Origin: an uncultured Bacteroides sp.
GTDB lineage: Bacteria; Bacteroidota; Bacteroidia; Chitinophagales; Chitinophagaceae
NCBI GenBank assembly: GCA_902168085.1
Contig: CABHOP010000022.1
Location: 1 to 64,000, forward strand
DNA: 64,000 nucleotides
Direction of reading: 5' to 3'
Within the stretch, counting starts at the first letter, position 1. The number at the start of each line of letters is the position of its first letter. Of the stretch, positions 27,493 through 36,347 are shown in pieces. The notes below the pieces were generated by a model. It saw nothing but the letters and a program-made list of their open reading frames with translations, was not told where the DNA came from and ran no database searches. The position numbers were made by a program, and so were the translations under genes.

Positions 27493-28326
27493 ATGCAATT
27501 CCGCACTCTCGAACATACACCGATAGACCTATTGGCAACCGCATTCAACAATGCCTTTGCCGATTATGAAATACCCCTGCAGTTTACCCCGCAGGCATTA
27601 CAGGATAAGATACGCAATGAGGATATTGACCTCAGCCTGTCCGTAGGTGCTTTTGATGGTGATGTGCTGGCGGGCTTTATTTTCTTTGGCATAGATACCA
27701 TTAATGGCATAAAGACTGCCTGGGATGGTGGTACGGGGGTAGTGCCTGCCTACCGCGGGCAGCAGCTTACACAAAGAATGTTTGCACATATGGTGCCGGT
27801 ATTTAAAGAGATGGGCGTACAACGTGCCTTGCTGGAAGTGCTGAAGAACAACACAGGTGCGAAGAGGATATACGAGAAGATAGGCTTTCATACCATACGC
27901 GAGCTGCATGCCTATAAGGGACAAGTAACCAAAGCTGCACCACAACATAAAGTGGAGGTTTTAAATAACCCAGATATGGATGCCCTATCTGCCCTCGGCG
28001 ACTGGCAACCGGCATGGCAGCAAATGAATAAGCGCGTACAGAACTTTGGCGATATGGTAGAAACCGTAGTGGTGAAAGATGGTGATGCCGTAGCCGCCTA
28101 TGCACATTATAATAAGATAACAAAACGCGTGTACCAGTTTGCCACAGCAAAGCAGTACCGGCGTAAAGGCATGGCTACTGCGCTATTCAACTATATAGCG
28201 GGTGATAATGCCATACCGGTGATGTTTGTAAATATAGATGGCAATGATAAGGCCAGCAATGCCTTCCTGCCTGCTATAGGCATGCCACATATCCTCAGCC
28301 AATATGAGATGGATATGATGCTGTAA
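27493..28326 (+). CDS. GNAT-family N-acetyltransferase
   Basis: 277 residues with GNAT features in two places: an N-terminal domain (about 1-140) with the acetyl-CoA loop region GVVPAYRGQQLTQRMF and the following NNTGAKRIYEKIGF, and a second shorter C-terminal part (about 185-277) with QYRRKGMATALFNYI. A tandem or duplicated GNAT fold is likely. The acceptor is unknown. It converges with prfC with a 32-bp gap. Confidence 0.82.
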   Translation: MQFRTLEHTPIDLLATAFNNAFADYEIPLQFTPQALQDKIRNEDIDLSLSVGAFDGDVLAGFIFFGIDTINGIKTAWDGGTGVVPAYRGQQLTQRMFAHMVPVFKEMGVQRALLEVLKNNTGAKRIYEKIGFHTIRELHAYKGQVTKAAPQHKVEVLNNPDMDALSALGDWQPAWQQMNKRVQNFGDMVETVVVKDGDAVAAYAHYNKITKRVYQFATAKQYRRKGMATALFNYIAGDNAIPVMFVNIDGNDKASNAFLPAIGMPHILSQYEMDMML

Positions 28327-28358
28327 ATAGTAATATATCAAAGCTAACAAGCCATATC

Positions 28359-29948
28359 CTACGCCATCGCCGTCTTAAACTCGCTGGTGGTGTGGAATTC
28401 TATATCCGGGTTGTTCTGGCGTTCCGTGTTCAGGAACCATTCGCTTTGTGCCAGGTACACCAGGTTGCCATCTTTATCTTCCATGATATTCGACTGCTTA
28501 AAGCGTACGAAATCATCTATCTTCTTCTTATCCCCTGTTATCCAGCAGGCTTTGTAAAATGCCAATGGCATAAATGCACAAGATGCACCATATTCCTGTA
28601 GCAGGCGGTATTGTATCACTTCAAACTGCAGTTCACCCACACAACCTATTATCTTGCGATTACCACCATGCTGGGTAAATAGCTGCGCTACGCCCTCATC
28701 GGTAAGCTGGCGTATGCCTTTTTCCAGTTGCTTGGTCTTCATCGGGTCTTTGTTCACCAGCTCTTTAAATATCTCGGGAGAGAAAGTAGGGATGCCCGTG
28801 AACTGCAGGTCTTCGCCCTGTGTAAGTGTATCGCCTATTTTAAAGTTGCCGGTATCGAAAAGGCCCACCACATCGCCGGGGAAGGCTTCTTCAATAATAT
28901 CTTTTTCGCGCGCCAGGAATGAGTACGGGTTGCTGAAACGTACATCTTTTTCTATACGCGTGTGCTTATAATAGGTATTACGTTCAAACTTGCCGCTGCA
29001 TACGCGCAGGAAGGCTATTCTATCGCGATGGCGCGGGTCCAGGTTGGCATGTATCTTAAAGATAAAGCCTGTGAATTTGGCTTCATCGGGTGCCACTACA
29101 CGTTTGTCTGTAGCGCGCGACTGTGGTACAGGTGCTATGCGGATGAAGGTATCCAGCAGTTCCTTTACACCAAAGTTGTTTACCGCAGAACCAAAGAATA
29201 CCGGCGCTATCTTCCCTTTCAGGTAGGCATCCGTATCCAGTTCGCCATACACACCTTCCAGTAGTTCTACATCTTCGCGCAGTTGGTTGGCATCGCGCTC
29301 CCCTACTTTTTCATCCAGCAGCTTATCGCTCAGGTCGGGTATCGGTACGGTGTTATCGTCCGTAGCCTTCTGGCTGGCGGTGAAAAGGTTCAGGCTTTTA
29401 TCATATAGGTTATACACCCCTTTAAATTCTTTACCCATATTGATAGGCCATGAAAGGGGGGGCAGGGATATATTCAGTTCTTTTTCTATTTCATCTATCA
29501 GGTCGAACGGGTATTTACCGTCGCGGTCCATTTTATTTACAAATACGATAACCGGTGTATCCCGCATCCGGCACACTTCCATCAGGCGGCGGGTTTGTTC
29601 TTCCACCCCGTTCACACTGTCTATCACCAGTATTACGCTATCCACGGCAGTCAGGGTACGATAGGTATCTTCCGCAAAGTCTTTGTGGCCCGGTGTATCC
29701 AGTAGGTTTACCAGCACATCCTTATACTCAAAGCTCATTACCGATGTGGCAACCGAGATACCACGCTGGCGCTCTATTTCCATAAAGTCGCTGGTAGCGT
29801 GTTTCTTTATCTTATTGCTCTTTACGGCACCTGCCACCTGTATGGCACCACCAAACAGCAGCAGCTTTTCGGTAAGCGTGGTTTTACCGGCATCCGGGTG
29901 AGATATAATGGCAAACGTCCTGCGACGGCTGATTTCCTTTTCGTACAT
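28359..29948 (-). CDS. prfC: Peptide chain release factor 3
   Basis: 529 residues. GTPase that recycles RF1/RF2 from the ribosome after termination. G1 [13 protein letters not shown], switch region, G3 [16 protein letters not shown] and G4 NKMDRDG are all clear; domains II and III follow ([20 protein letters not shown]). The YKHTRIEKD and [11 protein letters not shown] segments fit RF3 rather than EF-G. ATG at 29948. It is preceded by an inverted-repeat-rich spacer shared with the divergent gene at 30329. Confidence 0.95.
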   Translation of the reverse strand: MYEKEISRRRTFAIISHPDAGKTTLTEKLLLFGGAIQVAGAVKSNKIKKHATSDFMEIERQRGISVATSVMSFEYKDVLVNLLDTPGHKDFAEDTYRTLTAVDSVILVIDSVNGVEEQTRRLMEVCRMRDTPVIVFVNKMDRDGKYPFDLIDEIEKELNISLPPLSWPINMGKEFKGVYNLYDKSLNLFTASQKATDDNTVPIPDLSDKLLDEKVGERDANQLREDVELLEGVYGELDTDAYLKGKIAPVFFGSAVNNFGVKELLDTFIRIAPVPQSRATDKRVVAPDEAKFTGFIFKIHANLDPRHRDRIAFLRVCSGKFERNTYYKHTRIEKDVRFSNPYSFLAREKDIIEEAFPGDVVGLFDTGNFKIGDTLTQGEDLQFTGIPTFSPEIFKELVNKDPMKTKQLEKGIRQLTDEGVAQLFTQHGGNRKIIGCVGELQFEVIQYRLLQEYGASCAFMPLAFYKACWITGDKKKIDDFVRFKQSNIMEDKDGNLVYLAQSEWFLNTERQNNPDIEFHTTSEFKTAMA

Positions 29949-29954
29949 TTTGTA

Positions 29955-30060
29955 TAGTCGTAAGTTATTAGTCTTAAGTCGTAAGTCTGTGGTGAGAAGT
30001 TTTTTGCCACAAACCCATATAACGGACTTATAACTTACAGACTTATCACTTACGACTTAA
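29955..30060. repeat. AGTCGTAAGT repeat cluster
   Basis: AGTCGTAAGT occurs directly twice (29956-29965, 29977-29986) and once inverted (30048-30057), set in longer imperfectly complementary arms (about 29955-29990 with 30024-30060). The arms can pair around a spacer of about 35 bp. It lies between divergent genes, so it is not a simple terminator. It resembles small intergenic palindromes that are dispersed in Bacteroidota genomes (recollection, not tested). Confidence 0.6.
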
Positions 30061-30099
30061 CTAAAAGCCTGCAAAGGTCGGGAATATTGGGGACATATT

Positions 30100-30229
30100 G
30101 AAGCCCCCTCCCGGCCTCCCCCCAAGGGGGAGGGGTATATCCCCCAACCCCCTAAAGGGGGCTTTTGATATTTGGGATTATATATCGTAACATTTCCTCC
30201 CCTTGGGGGGAGGTCGGGAGAGGGCTTTT
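30100..30229. repeat. Large C/G-block inverted repeat (intergenic palindromic element)
   Basis: The left arm (30100-30133) and right arm (30196-30229) are near-perfect reverse complements over about 34 bp. They consist of blocks such as CCTCCCCCCAAGGGGGAGG. Each arm contains its own palindrome, and the 62-bp centre contains another (CCCCCTAAAGGGGG, 30148-30161). A related, shorter element lies at 51043-51129. No open frame. The structure suggests a dispersed non-coding repeat family. Confidence 0.75.
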
Positions 30230-30270
30230 CAACATTTCGCCCACAATTTCCACATTCTCGCGTTATCCGC

Positions 30271-30300
30271 TTGACGCATACTTCCATTATTTTACTTTTG
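30271..30300 (+). promoter_or_regulatory. Promoter of the small membrane-protein gene
   Basis: TTG (30271-30273), 19-nt spacer, TACTTTTG (30293-30300): a near-complete Bacteroidota vegetative promoter, 28 bp before the ATG at 30329. Confidence 0.7.
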
Positions 30301-30328
30301 TAGTCCGAGTAAAAAAGTACCCCCAAGA

Positions 30329-30889
30329 ATGGCCCGCTTACAAGACGACTTACTATACGACTTCAAGGAACAGAAAAATATGATATACAGCCAGCTCGAA
30401 GTGTTTGACCCATTGGGCACACAACTGAGCAAGCCGGCTGCACAACGCCTTGTAAGCAAAGGTGCCCTCATATTTGCTGAAGTTCTGGGCTATACACTGG
30501 CTGCGGCTGCTATTGCACTTGCGGTATTCCTTACTAAGCTCTACCCTTTTTATATACTGGACGAACTGCGCTTTAAAAGTGAATACATCAAACTGGGTTA
30601 TATGAATGTGCAGATATTCCTCTTCTGTATATATGGCCTTATCGGTTTAATAGCACTCTTGTTTTACGGGCTGGCCCGTGCTATGCGCCACCTGCGCCTT
30701 AAGAATGACATACTGAGCTTTGCTGCCAAGCATATTAAAACACTGGTAGGCCAGCACTTGAAACGCAGAGCTGCTATCGATACCATAGAACAGCGCCACT
30801 TTTTAGAACTGCCCGATATGCAGGGTGAAGGCGTGAGCAGCGTACGTGTAAACCAGGTACCCAACCCCGGTTACGACGAGGCTATATAG
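30329..30889 (+). CDS. Two-helix membrane protein of unknown function
   Basis: 186 residues. A soluble N terminus (1-42), transmembrane helix at about 45-72 (EVLGYTLAAAAIALAVFL), an extracytoplasmic loop, a second helix at about 92-115 (IFLFCIYGLIGLIALLFYGL), then a basic cytosolic tail. No family recognised. It has a well-formed promoter. It overlaps the convergent methyltransferase gene by 8 bp. Confidence 0.72.
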   Translation: MARLQDDLLYDFKEQKNMIYSQLEVFDPLGTQLSKPAAQRLVSKGALIFAEVLGYTLAAAAIALAVFLTKLYPFYILDELRFKSEYIKLGYMNVQIFLFCIYGLIGLIALLFYGLARAMRHLRLKNDILSFAAKHIKTLVGQHLKRRAAIDTIEQRHFLELPDMQGEGVSSVRVNQVPNPGYDEAI

Positions 30890-31394
30890 GCTGTGCCACA
30901 ATGCAGAATGCAGGCACTGTTTCCAACTGCCAGATAATTGTTTCTTTTATTTCAAACCCATGTTCCAGCAGGGCCTGTGCGGCTTCTGCAGCCATTTGCT
31001 TTGTTATATCATAGGGTGGCTGGTGAAAGAGGTAAAAGTTACCACCTTTCTTCAATAGCTTTTTGACAATATCCAATTCTGTAGCCGGTGCCTTCCACAG
31101 GTTAGCTACATTGAAGGCAAATATTTTGCTGTATGATTCCGGCTTTAGTGTGGCATCGCTCCATGTGCCGGTTATGAAATGTGCCTTGCCACTTGCTACA
31201 TAGCTTTCATGCTTAGCTACTGCCTTTACTATAGCCGTGGCCGACCTGTCTATGGCTGTGTAGCTCCCTTTCTTTAGTGACGGCAATAGTAGTGATGCCA
31301 GCAACCCCGTACCGCAACCTATTTCCAGCAGTGTATCAGCAGGCTGCACATCCAGCACATCGGCAGCCCATATAAAACGTTCCGGCATTTTCAT
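30882..31394 (-). CDS. Class I SAM-dependent methyltransferase
   Basis: 170 residues, short and soluble. SAM-binding motif I LLEIGCGTGLLASLLLP and acidic strand-2 end YTAIDRS are clear; post-motif region LKKGGNFYLFHQPP is typical. Substrate unknown. Two nearby ATGs (31394 and 31388). Convergent 8-bp overlap with the membrane-protein gene. It is divergent from the acetyltransferase at 31462, with 67 bp between. Confidence 0.8.
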   Translation of the reverse strand: MKMPERFIWAADVLDVQPADTLLEIGCGTGLLASLLLPSLKKGSYTAIDRSATAIVKAVAKHESYVASGKAHFITGTWSDATLKPESYSKIFAFNVANLWKAPATELDIVKKLLKKGGNFYLFHQPPYDITKQMAAEAAQALLEHGFEIKETIIWQLETVPAFCIVAQPI

Positions 31395-31461
31395 ATCAGG
31401 AAATTTACCTAATGTTTTGCATTCATTTCTCCGGTATATTTATAGTCCCAATAATTTTTTT

Positions 31462-32019
31462 ATGCCCGGACTACCAGAGATATTTCCTGAACTGCATACC
31501 CAGCGTCTTGATTTGATAGAGATAACTACCCAGCACCTGCAAGACCTGTACCACCTGTTTACCAACCCACAGGTAACGGAGTTTTACCAGGTAATACCCT
31601 TGCAGGAACCGGGTGATGCGCAAAAGATAGTAGGCATGCTATCGCAGCGGTTTAAAGATAAAACAGGCATACGCTGGGGCATCGCCCCCAAAGGCGAAAG
31701 CCACCTTATAGGCACCATAGGCTACAATACCTTTACCCGTGGCCACCGCAGCACGATAGCCTTTGCGCTGCTACCCGAATATTGGGGCAAGGGCTATATT
31801 ACAGAAGCAATAGCCGCCATCGTGCAGTTTGGGTTCGATGTACTGAAGGTGAACCGTATAGAGGCCGAGGTATTGCCGGGGAATATGGCATCGGAAATTG
31901 TGCTGCGTAAAAATGGCTTTCATCACGAAGGCCTGCTGCGCCAATGGATGCTGTGGGATGATACCCACTACGACATCAACATGTATGCATTGCTGAAAGA
32001 TGATATGAACCATAAGTAA
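31462..32019 (+). CDS. RimJ/RimL-type GNAT acetyltransferase
   Basis: 185 residues, Acetyltransf_3 type. Start pattern LHTQRLDLIEIT, central IGTIGYNTFTRGHRSTIAFALLP, acetyl-CoA loop YWGKGYITEAIAAIV, and the family end LRKNGFHHEGLLRQWMLWDD. Members acetylate ribosomal-protein N termini, aminoglycosides or small amines; no choice can be made here. The frame opens upstream at a TTG (31417), but ATG at 31462 matches the family start. Confidence 0.85.
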   Translation: MPGLPEIFPELHTQRLDLIEITTQHLQDLYHLFTNPQVTEFYQVIPLQEPGDAQKIVGMLSQRFKDKTGIRWGIAPKGESHLIGTIGYNTFTRGHRSTIAFALLPEYWGKGYITEAIAAIVQFGFDVLKVNRIEAEVLPGNMASEIVLRKNGFHHEGLLRQWMLWDDTHYDINMYALLKDDMNHK

Positions 32020-32045
32020 AACTGCCACCCGTAGGATGGCAGTTT
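32018..32045. terminator. Bidirectional terminator
   Basis: Stem AAACTGCCACC / GGATGGCAGTTT with one mismatch and a short loop, between the convergent acetyltransferase and YceI genes. It starts inside the acetyltransferase stop codon. Confidence 0.75.
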
Positions 32046-32084
32046 GCAAACAACACTATAAAACCCCTTTCTATTTATCTTTTA

Positions 32085-32654
32085 TTATCCTTGTTGAAAC
32101 TCAACATTAGCATTCAATTCTATCTCATCACTTAGCATTGCATTCGGTGTCGATTCTGATATTTTAAAATCAGTACGTTTTATTTTACCAGTTACTTTAA
32201 AGCCTGCCACTTGCTTTTTATTCATCGGGTGGGTGACGGTGCCGCGGTGTGTTACATCCAGCACCACAGGTTTTGTTACACCATGCAGTGTCAGGTTGCC
32301 ATACATTTTATACTTGTTGGCACCTGCTTTTTTCAGTGATGTGCTCTGGAAAGTAAGTGTAGGGTATTTTTCAGCATCCAGGTAGTCAGGCTTTTGCAGG
32401 TGCTCATCACGCATCGTGTTATCGGTGTTGATAGTTTTTACATCTGCGGTCAGTGTCACTTTTGCATCACTGAAGTCGGGCTTGGTAGCTGCCAGGTTTG
32501 CATCAAAGTTTTTGAACAGCCCATCTACATCGCTTACGGAAAGGTGGGTGATGGTAAAGCCCAGTTTAGAGTGTGCTTTGTCCAGGTTCCATGTTTGGGC
32601 CATTGCTGCCGACGATAACATCGTAGCTGCCATAATTGTCATGATCTTCTTCAT
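32085..32654 (-). CDS. YceI-family periplasmic lipid-binding protein
   Basis: 189 residues with a signal peptide (MKKIMTIMAATMLSSAAMAQ, cleavage near 19/20). The lipocalin-like YceI barrel is clear: WNLDKAHSKLGFTITHL at the start, then YLDAEKYPTLTF, GNLTLHGVTKPVVLDV and KIKRTDFKI. Members bind long isoprenoid or fatty amide ligands in the periplasm. Single gene with a promoter element and palindrome upstream. Confidence 0.93.
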   Translation of the reverse strand: MKKIMTIMAATMLSSAAMAQTWNLDKAHSKLGFTITHLSVSDVDGLFKNFDANLAATKPDFSDAKVTLTADVKTINTDNTMRDEHLQKPDYLDAEKYPTLTFQSTSLKKAGANKYKMYGNLTLHGVTKPVVLDVTHRGTVTHPMNKKQVAGFKVTGKIKRTDFKISESTPNAMLSDEIELNANVEFQQG

Positions 32655-32685
32655 ACGGTCTTGATTAAAGTTTTATCTCAGACCG

Positions 32686-32709
32686 CAAAGATATACATGT
32701 AAGTACATG
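32686..32709 (-). promoter_or_regulatory. YceI promoter with possible operator palindrome
   Basis: On the minus strand TATCTTTG (32686-32693) fits TAnnTTTG, 31 bp before the ATG. Directly upstream, between the -7 and -33 positions, lies the palindrome CATGTAAGTACATG (32696-32709; 12 of 14 bases self-complementary, central AG/CT aside). A repressor bound there would block the polymerase, so this is a plausible operator (inference). Confidence 0.45.
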
Positions 32710-32779
32710 CAATCTTCACCGCTATCCTCCAGGATACCACCCTGTAGCGACTATACGGGTATTTGCAAAAGATATAGAT

Positions 32780-33142
32780 CTATGATATGGCTATGAGTAA
32801 CAACCCGATAAGTGCCGGTAATGCCTGCACAAAGAAGATGCGCCTGCCGGCTGTTGCAGCACCATACATACCTGCCACTGCTACACATGCCAGGAAAAAG
32901 GTGATGATATGCATACCCCATGCCGCATCCTGTATCAGCAATCCCCATACCAGCCCGGCAGCAAGAAAGCCATTATACAAGCCTTGATTGGCCGCTAATG
33001 CTTTGGTGGGTGAAAACAGATGGGCAGGCAGGGATTTGAATATTTTAGGGCCACGGCTGGTCCATGCAAACATTTCAAACCACAGGATGTAAAAATGTTC
33101 CAGCGCTACCAGTGCTGCTATTATTTTAATAATGATTTCCAT
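32780..33142 (-). CDS. DUF1304 four-helix membrane protein
   Basis: 120 residues, almost all hydrophobic, four predicted transmembrane helices (about 3-22, 46-66, 72-92, 98-118). It begins with the family pattern ALVALEHFYILWFEMFAW and contains NQGLYNGFLAAGLVWG, matching DUF1304. Function unknown. The gap 33143-33407 that follows contains repeats and a promoter element. Confidence 0.88.
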   Translation of the reverse strand: MEIIIKIIAALVALEHFYILWFEMFAWTSRGPKIFKSLPAHLFSPTKALAANQGLYNGFLAAGLVWGLLIQDAAWGMHIITFFLACVAVAGMYGAATAGRRIFFVQALPALIGLLLIAIS

Positions 33143-33279
33143 ATGCAGATTTTAGATTGCAAGCGTTTAAAAAAACGACCTAATACCATACTAACAAGTT
33201 ACAATATAGTAAAGCAAAAATGAAGCACCGTCAAGCAATGTTCATTTTGGGTTGAAGCAAAATGAAGCAAATCGAACCA

Positions 33280-33310
33280 CATAACAAACAAACATAACAA
33301 ACATAACAAA
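33280..33310. repeat. CATAACAAA short tandem repeat
   Basis: Three copies of CATAACAAA (33280-33288, 33293-33301, 33302-33310), the first separated from the second by CAAA. It lies about 100 bp upstream of the purine nucleoside phosphorylase start. No function visible; it could vary in copy number. Confidence 0.6.
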
Positions 33311-33380
33311 CAGTAGATGACAATAGAAAATATTCTTCACCAACATCAAAAATTTTGTTTTCTATTTTAGTAATTTTACT

Positions 33381-33388
33381 TATTTTTG
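33381..33388 (+). promoter_or_regulatory. -7 promoter element before purine nucleoside phosphorylase
   Basis: TATTTTTG fits TAnnTTTG, 19 bp before the ATG. The nearest TTTG (33354-33357) is 23 nt upstream rather than 19, so the match is partial. Confidence 0.45.
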
Positions 33389-33407
33389 CTATTGTAAAAT
33401 CATCTGC

Positions 33408-34220
33408 ATGTTCGAAGCCATACAGCAAACCGCCGCATACATCCGTCAGCACATAACCACTACACCCGCCATCGGTGTAATACTGGGCAGCGGCCTTGGC
33501 GGGCTGATAGACAGTGTGGACATATCGGCTGAAATACCCTATGAGGACATTCCCAATTTCCCCGTATCTACCGTAGAAGGCCATGCGGGTAAGCTGGTAT
33601 TCGGCACTTTGGGTGGCAAACAGGTGATGATGATGGCAGGCCGCTTTCACTACTACGAAGGCTATACCATGCAGGAAATCACTTTCCCCATCCGCGTAAT
33701 GAAAGCATTGGGTGTAGAAACCCTGTTCCTGAGCAATGCTGCCGGCGGTATGAACCCCAACTTCAAAGTAGGCGACATCATGCTGATAGACGACCATATC
33801 AACCTCTTCCCTACCCACCCGCTTACCGGGCCAAATGATGAGCGCCTCGGCACCCGTTTCCCCGATATGAGCGAGCCTTACGACCATACCCTGCTGGCCA
33901 AGGCTAAAGACATAGCCGCCGAGCAAAACCTGCACATACATACCGGCACCTACATAGGCCTGCAAGGCCCTACCTTCGAAACACCGGCCGAATACAAATG
34001 GCTGCACGTGATAGGTGGCGATGCCGTAGGTATGAGTACCGTACCTGAAAACATTGTGGCCAAACACAGCGGCATGCGCGTATTTGCCGCCAGCATCATT
34101 ACCGACCTGGGCGTGGCGGGGCAGGTACACAAAGTATCGCACGAAGAAGTACTGGCAGCCGCCAATGCCGCAGCGCCTAAACTGGCAGGCCTCGTAGCTT
34201 CGCTTATACACAGAATGTAA
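33408..34220 (+). CDS. Purine nucleoside phosphorylase (trimeric type)
   Basis: 270 residues. Phosphorolysis of purine (deoxy)nucleosides in salvage. Family blocks: ILGSGLGGL (phosphate loop), GRFHYYEGY, SNAAGGMN, GPTFETPAEY with Glu192, and GMSTVPE. The residue aligned by eye with Asn243 of the human enzyme is Asp233 (IITDLG); His245 stands for human His257. The Asn normally selects 6-oxopurines, so base choice may differ (see findings). The Asp version is, as I recall, common in Bacteroidota. Followed after 17 bp by the porin gene, perhaps co-transcribed. Confidence 0.93.
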   Translation: MFEAIQQTAAYIRQHITTTPAIGVILGSGLGGLIDSVDISAEIPYEDIPNFPVSTVEGHAGKLVFGTLGGKQVMMMAGRFHYYEGYTMQEITFPIRVMKALGVETLFLSNAAGGMNPNFKVGDIMLIDDHINLFPTHPLTGPNDERLGTRFPDMSEPYDHTLLAKAKDIAAEQNLHIHTGTYIGLQGPTFETPAEYKWLHVIGGDAVGMSTVPENIVAKHSGMRVFAASIITDLGVAGQVHKVSHEEVLAAANAAAPKLAGLVASLIHRM

Positions 34221-34237
34221 CTAACTTTGCCACCCTG

Positions 34238-36247
34238 TTGCTGACTATTCACGCTACATATCGTTTTTTATTAACAAGCATAGCCTTGCTGTGTTGCCAC
34301 ATGGCTATGGGGCAGATACAGCCCCCCGGCGCACCGCCCAACCTGAATAACCCGCAAAACCAGCGCGATAGCAACCAGTTCAAGCAAAGCAATACGACCG
34401 AGTGGAAGAATGAAACGGCACGTATCTATTACAAGCAGTTGTATTCCGATAAAGTATATATCCCTGATACCTCTATCCATACCTTTCACCGCAGGTTTGT
34501 AAACCAGCCCTGGCGCGACCTGGGCAATAGCGGCAGTGCCGCCCGCAACCTGCTCTTTACCCCCGAAGACCGCACCGGCCCTACCCTTGGCTATCATGTT
34601 TTCGACCCATACCGTTTTGATGTAGACAGCCTGAATTATTACAATACCAATCGCGCATATTCGGTGTTCCAGTACCAGTTGGGCGGCAAGCAGGAACAGC
34701 TGGCCGGCATCATGCATACCCAAAACATCCGCCCCAACTGGAATGTAGCCATAGGCTACCGCAAAATAAACTCACCGGGTAATTACAACATCCAGCGCAC
34801 CAACCACGACAATGCCAACCTCAGCACGCACTACCAAAGTAAAAACCTGCACTACGAGCTGTACGGTGGCGTGGTATATAATAAAGAACAGCAGGACGAG
34901 AACGGTGGCATCCTGTACGATTCCCTGCTTACCGACCCTGCATTCAATGACAAGCGCACCCTGCGGGTACGTTTTCAGAACGATGGTTTTGGGAATGTAG
35001 GTAATACACGCCGCTCATCGGTTGGCAATACCATGCGCGATTATGCGGTAATGCTGCAACATGGCTATACCTGGGGGCGTATCGATACCGTTTACAATGC
35101 CGATAGCACCCGCTATAGTTTCGAGCTTACCCCACGTTTCAGCATCACGCACCGTTTTGAAATGAGCGGTGAAAGACATATTTATAAAGACCTGCGTCCC
35201 GATTCGCTACGCTATGTGGATTTTTTCAACCATGGCTTTATAGGCAATGGCAGTGATTCCGTACACAGCAGGCAGGAATGGTTCTTTGTAGATAACCGTT
35301 TTGCACTGAATGGCTTTTTAGGCAAACAAAGCAATCAAATGCAATTCAGCGCCGGCCTCGGCAACCGTATCGACAGGTTCAGGACTGCTTATGTAGCCGG
35401 CGACGACCGCTATAATATCACCAGCAATTACATCATTGCCTCTCTTAAAAAAGAAGCCCTGCTGCAAGGCAAATGGTTTTACGGCGCTACCCTGCAAAGC
35501 TACCTGACGGGCGATGCAGCAGGCAACACAGCCCTGCAGGCCAATGTAGGTAAAGAAATAGGCACACTGGGCAGCATATCGGCGGGCGCATCGCAAAACA
35601 TCAATAATGCACCGTATAACTATACTACTTATTACAACCAGTATGATACCATCACCCGCAGTTTTGCCAAAGAAAGCGTGACACAGATATATGGCCTGCT
35701 GCAAAGCGACCGGTTGAAATTTACCGCCGGTATCCGCAATTATCTTGTCAACAATTACATATACCTCAACGCACAGCAACTGCCCGACCAGTATGCCACT
35801 ACCTTCAACCTAACGCAAGTATGGCTGCGCAAGGCATTTACATGGCGCATATGGATATTAGATAACGAGATTACCTACCAGCAGCCTACCGCCGGTGCAC
35901 CTGTTAACATACCACAGTTATTGGGCAGGCATCAACTGAGCCTGCAAGCCCCGGTATTCAAAAAAGCACTTTGGATAGCTACGGGCGTAGAAGTGCGCTA
36001 CCACAGCAGCTACACACCTGCAGGCTACAGCCCTTTCTTCAATCGCTTTTATTACCAGAACACCTACACGGTATCGAATACACCTGAGGCCAGTTTCTTC
36101 TTCAACTTCAGGATAAAACGCTTCCGCGCCTACCTGATGGCCGACCAATTGCAGCAGTTGTTTGGCAATAGCACCGTAATAGCCCCCGGCTACGCCGCAC
36201 AAAACTTTATGATACGCTTCGGCTTCCACTGGACGCTCATCAACTAA
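34238..36247 (+). CDS. Putative outer-membrane porin (Porin_10-like)
   Basis: 669 residues. An N-terminal signal peptide (hydrophobic FLLTSIALLCC, then MAMGQ), a proline/asparagine-rich start, then many alternating aromatic/polar strands to the end, which finishes FMIRFGFHWTLIN, a beta-strand with terminal aromatics, as expected for a barrel. Matches the 'putative porin' family of Bacteroidota. The start is TTG at 34238: the first ATG (34301) would remove the signal peptide. TAACTTTG (34222-34229) is a possible -7 element but would leave almost no leader. Cargo unknown. Confidence 0.82.
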   Translation: MLTIHATYRFLLTSIALLCCHMAMGQIQPPGAPPNLNNPQNQRDSNQFKQSNTTEWKNETARIYYKQLYSDKVYIPDTSIHTFHRRFVNQPWRDLGNSGSAARNLLFTPEDRTGPTLGYHVFDPYRFDVDSLNYYNTNRAYSVFQYQLGGKQEQLAGIMHTQNIRPNWNVAIGYRKINSPGNYNIQRTNHDNANLSTHYQSKNLHYELYGGVVYNKEQQDENGGILYDSLLTDPAFNDKRTLRVRFQNDGFGNVGNTRRSSVGNTMRDYAVMLQHGYTWGRIDTVYNADSTRYSFELTPRFSITHRFEMSGERHIYKDLRPDSLRYVDFFNHGFIGNGSDSVHSRQEWFFVDNRFALNGFLGKQSNQMQFSAGLGNRIDRFRTAYVAGDDRYNITSNYIIASLKKEALLQGKWFYGATLQSYLTGDAAGNTALQANVGKEIGTLGSISAGASQNINNAPYNYTTYYNQYDTITRSFAKESVTQIYGLLQSDRLKFTAGIRNYLVNNYIYLNAQQLPDQYATTFNLTQVWLRKAFTWRIWILDNEITYQQPTAGAPVNIPQLLGRHQLSLQAPVFKKALWIATGVEVRYHSSYTPAGYSPFFNRFYYQNTYTVSNTPEASFFFNFRIKRFRAYLMADQLQQLFGNSTVIAPGYAAQNFMIRFGFHWTLIN

Positions 36248-36347
36248 TTCTTTCCATTCACGTAGCAGGTTCAGCCATTTGTCATTTATCATGGCAGGTA
36301 CCAAACCTTTTTCCTGCATAGCCGTCTTATTCCTGTAAATAACCTGG

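Noticed and set aside
33231-34211. 326-codon minus-strand open frame
   Set aside because: Almost entirely opposite the purine nucleoside phosphorylase gene; Tyr/His/Cys-rich composition is typical of an antisense shadow and no family is recognised.
34222-34229. TAACTTTG as promoter of the porin gene
   Set aside because: Fits TAnnTTTG but would start transcription about at the TTG start codon, and the gene lies 17 bp after purine nucleoside phosphorylase, so co-transcription is simpler.
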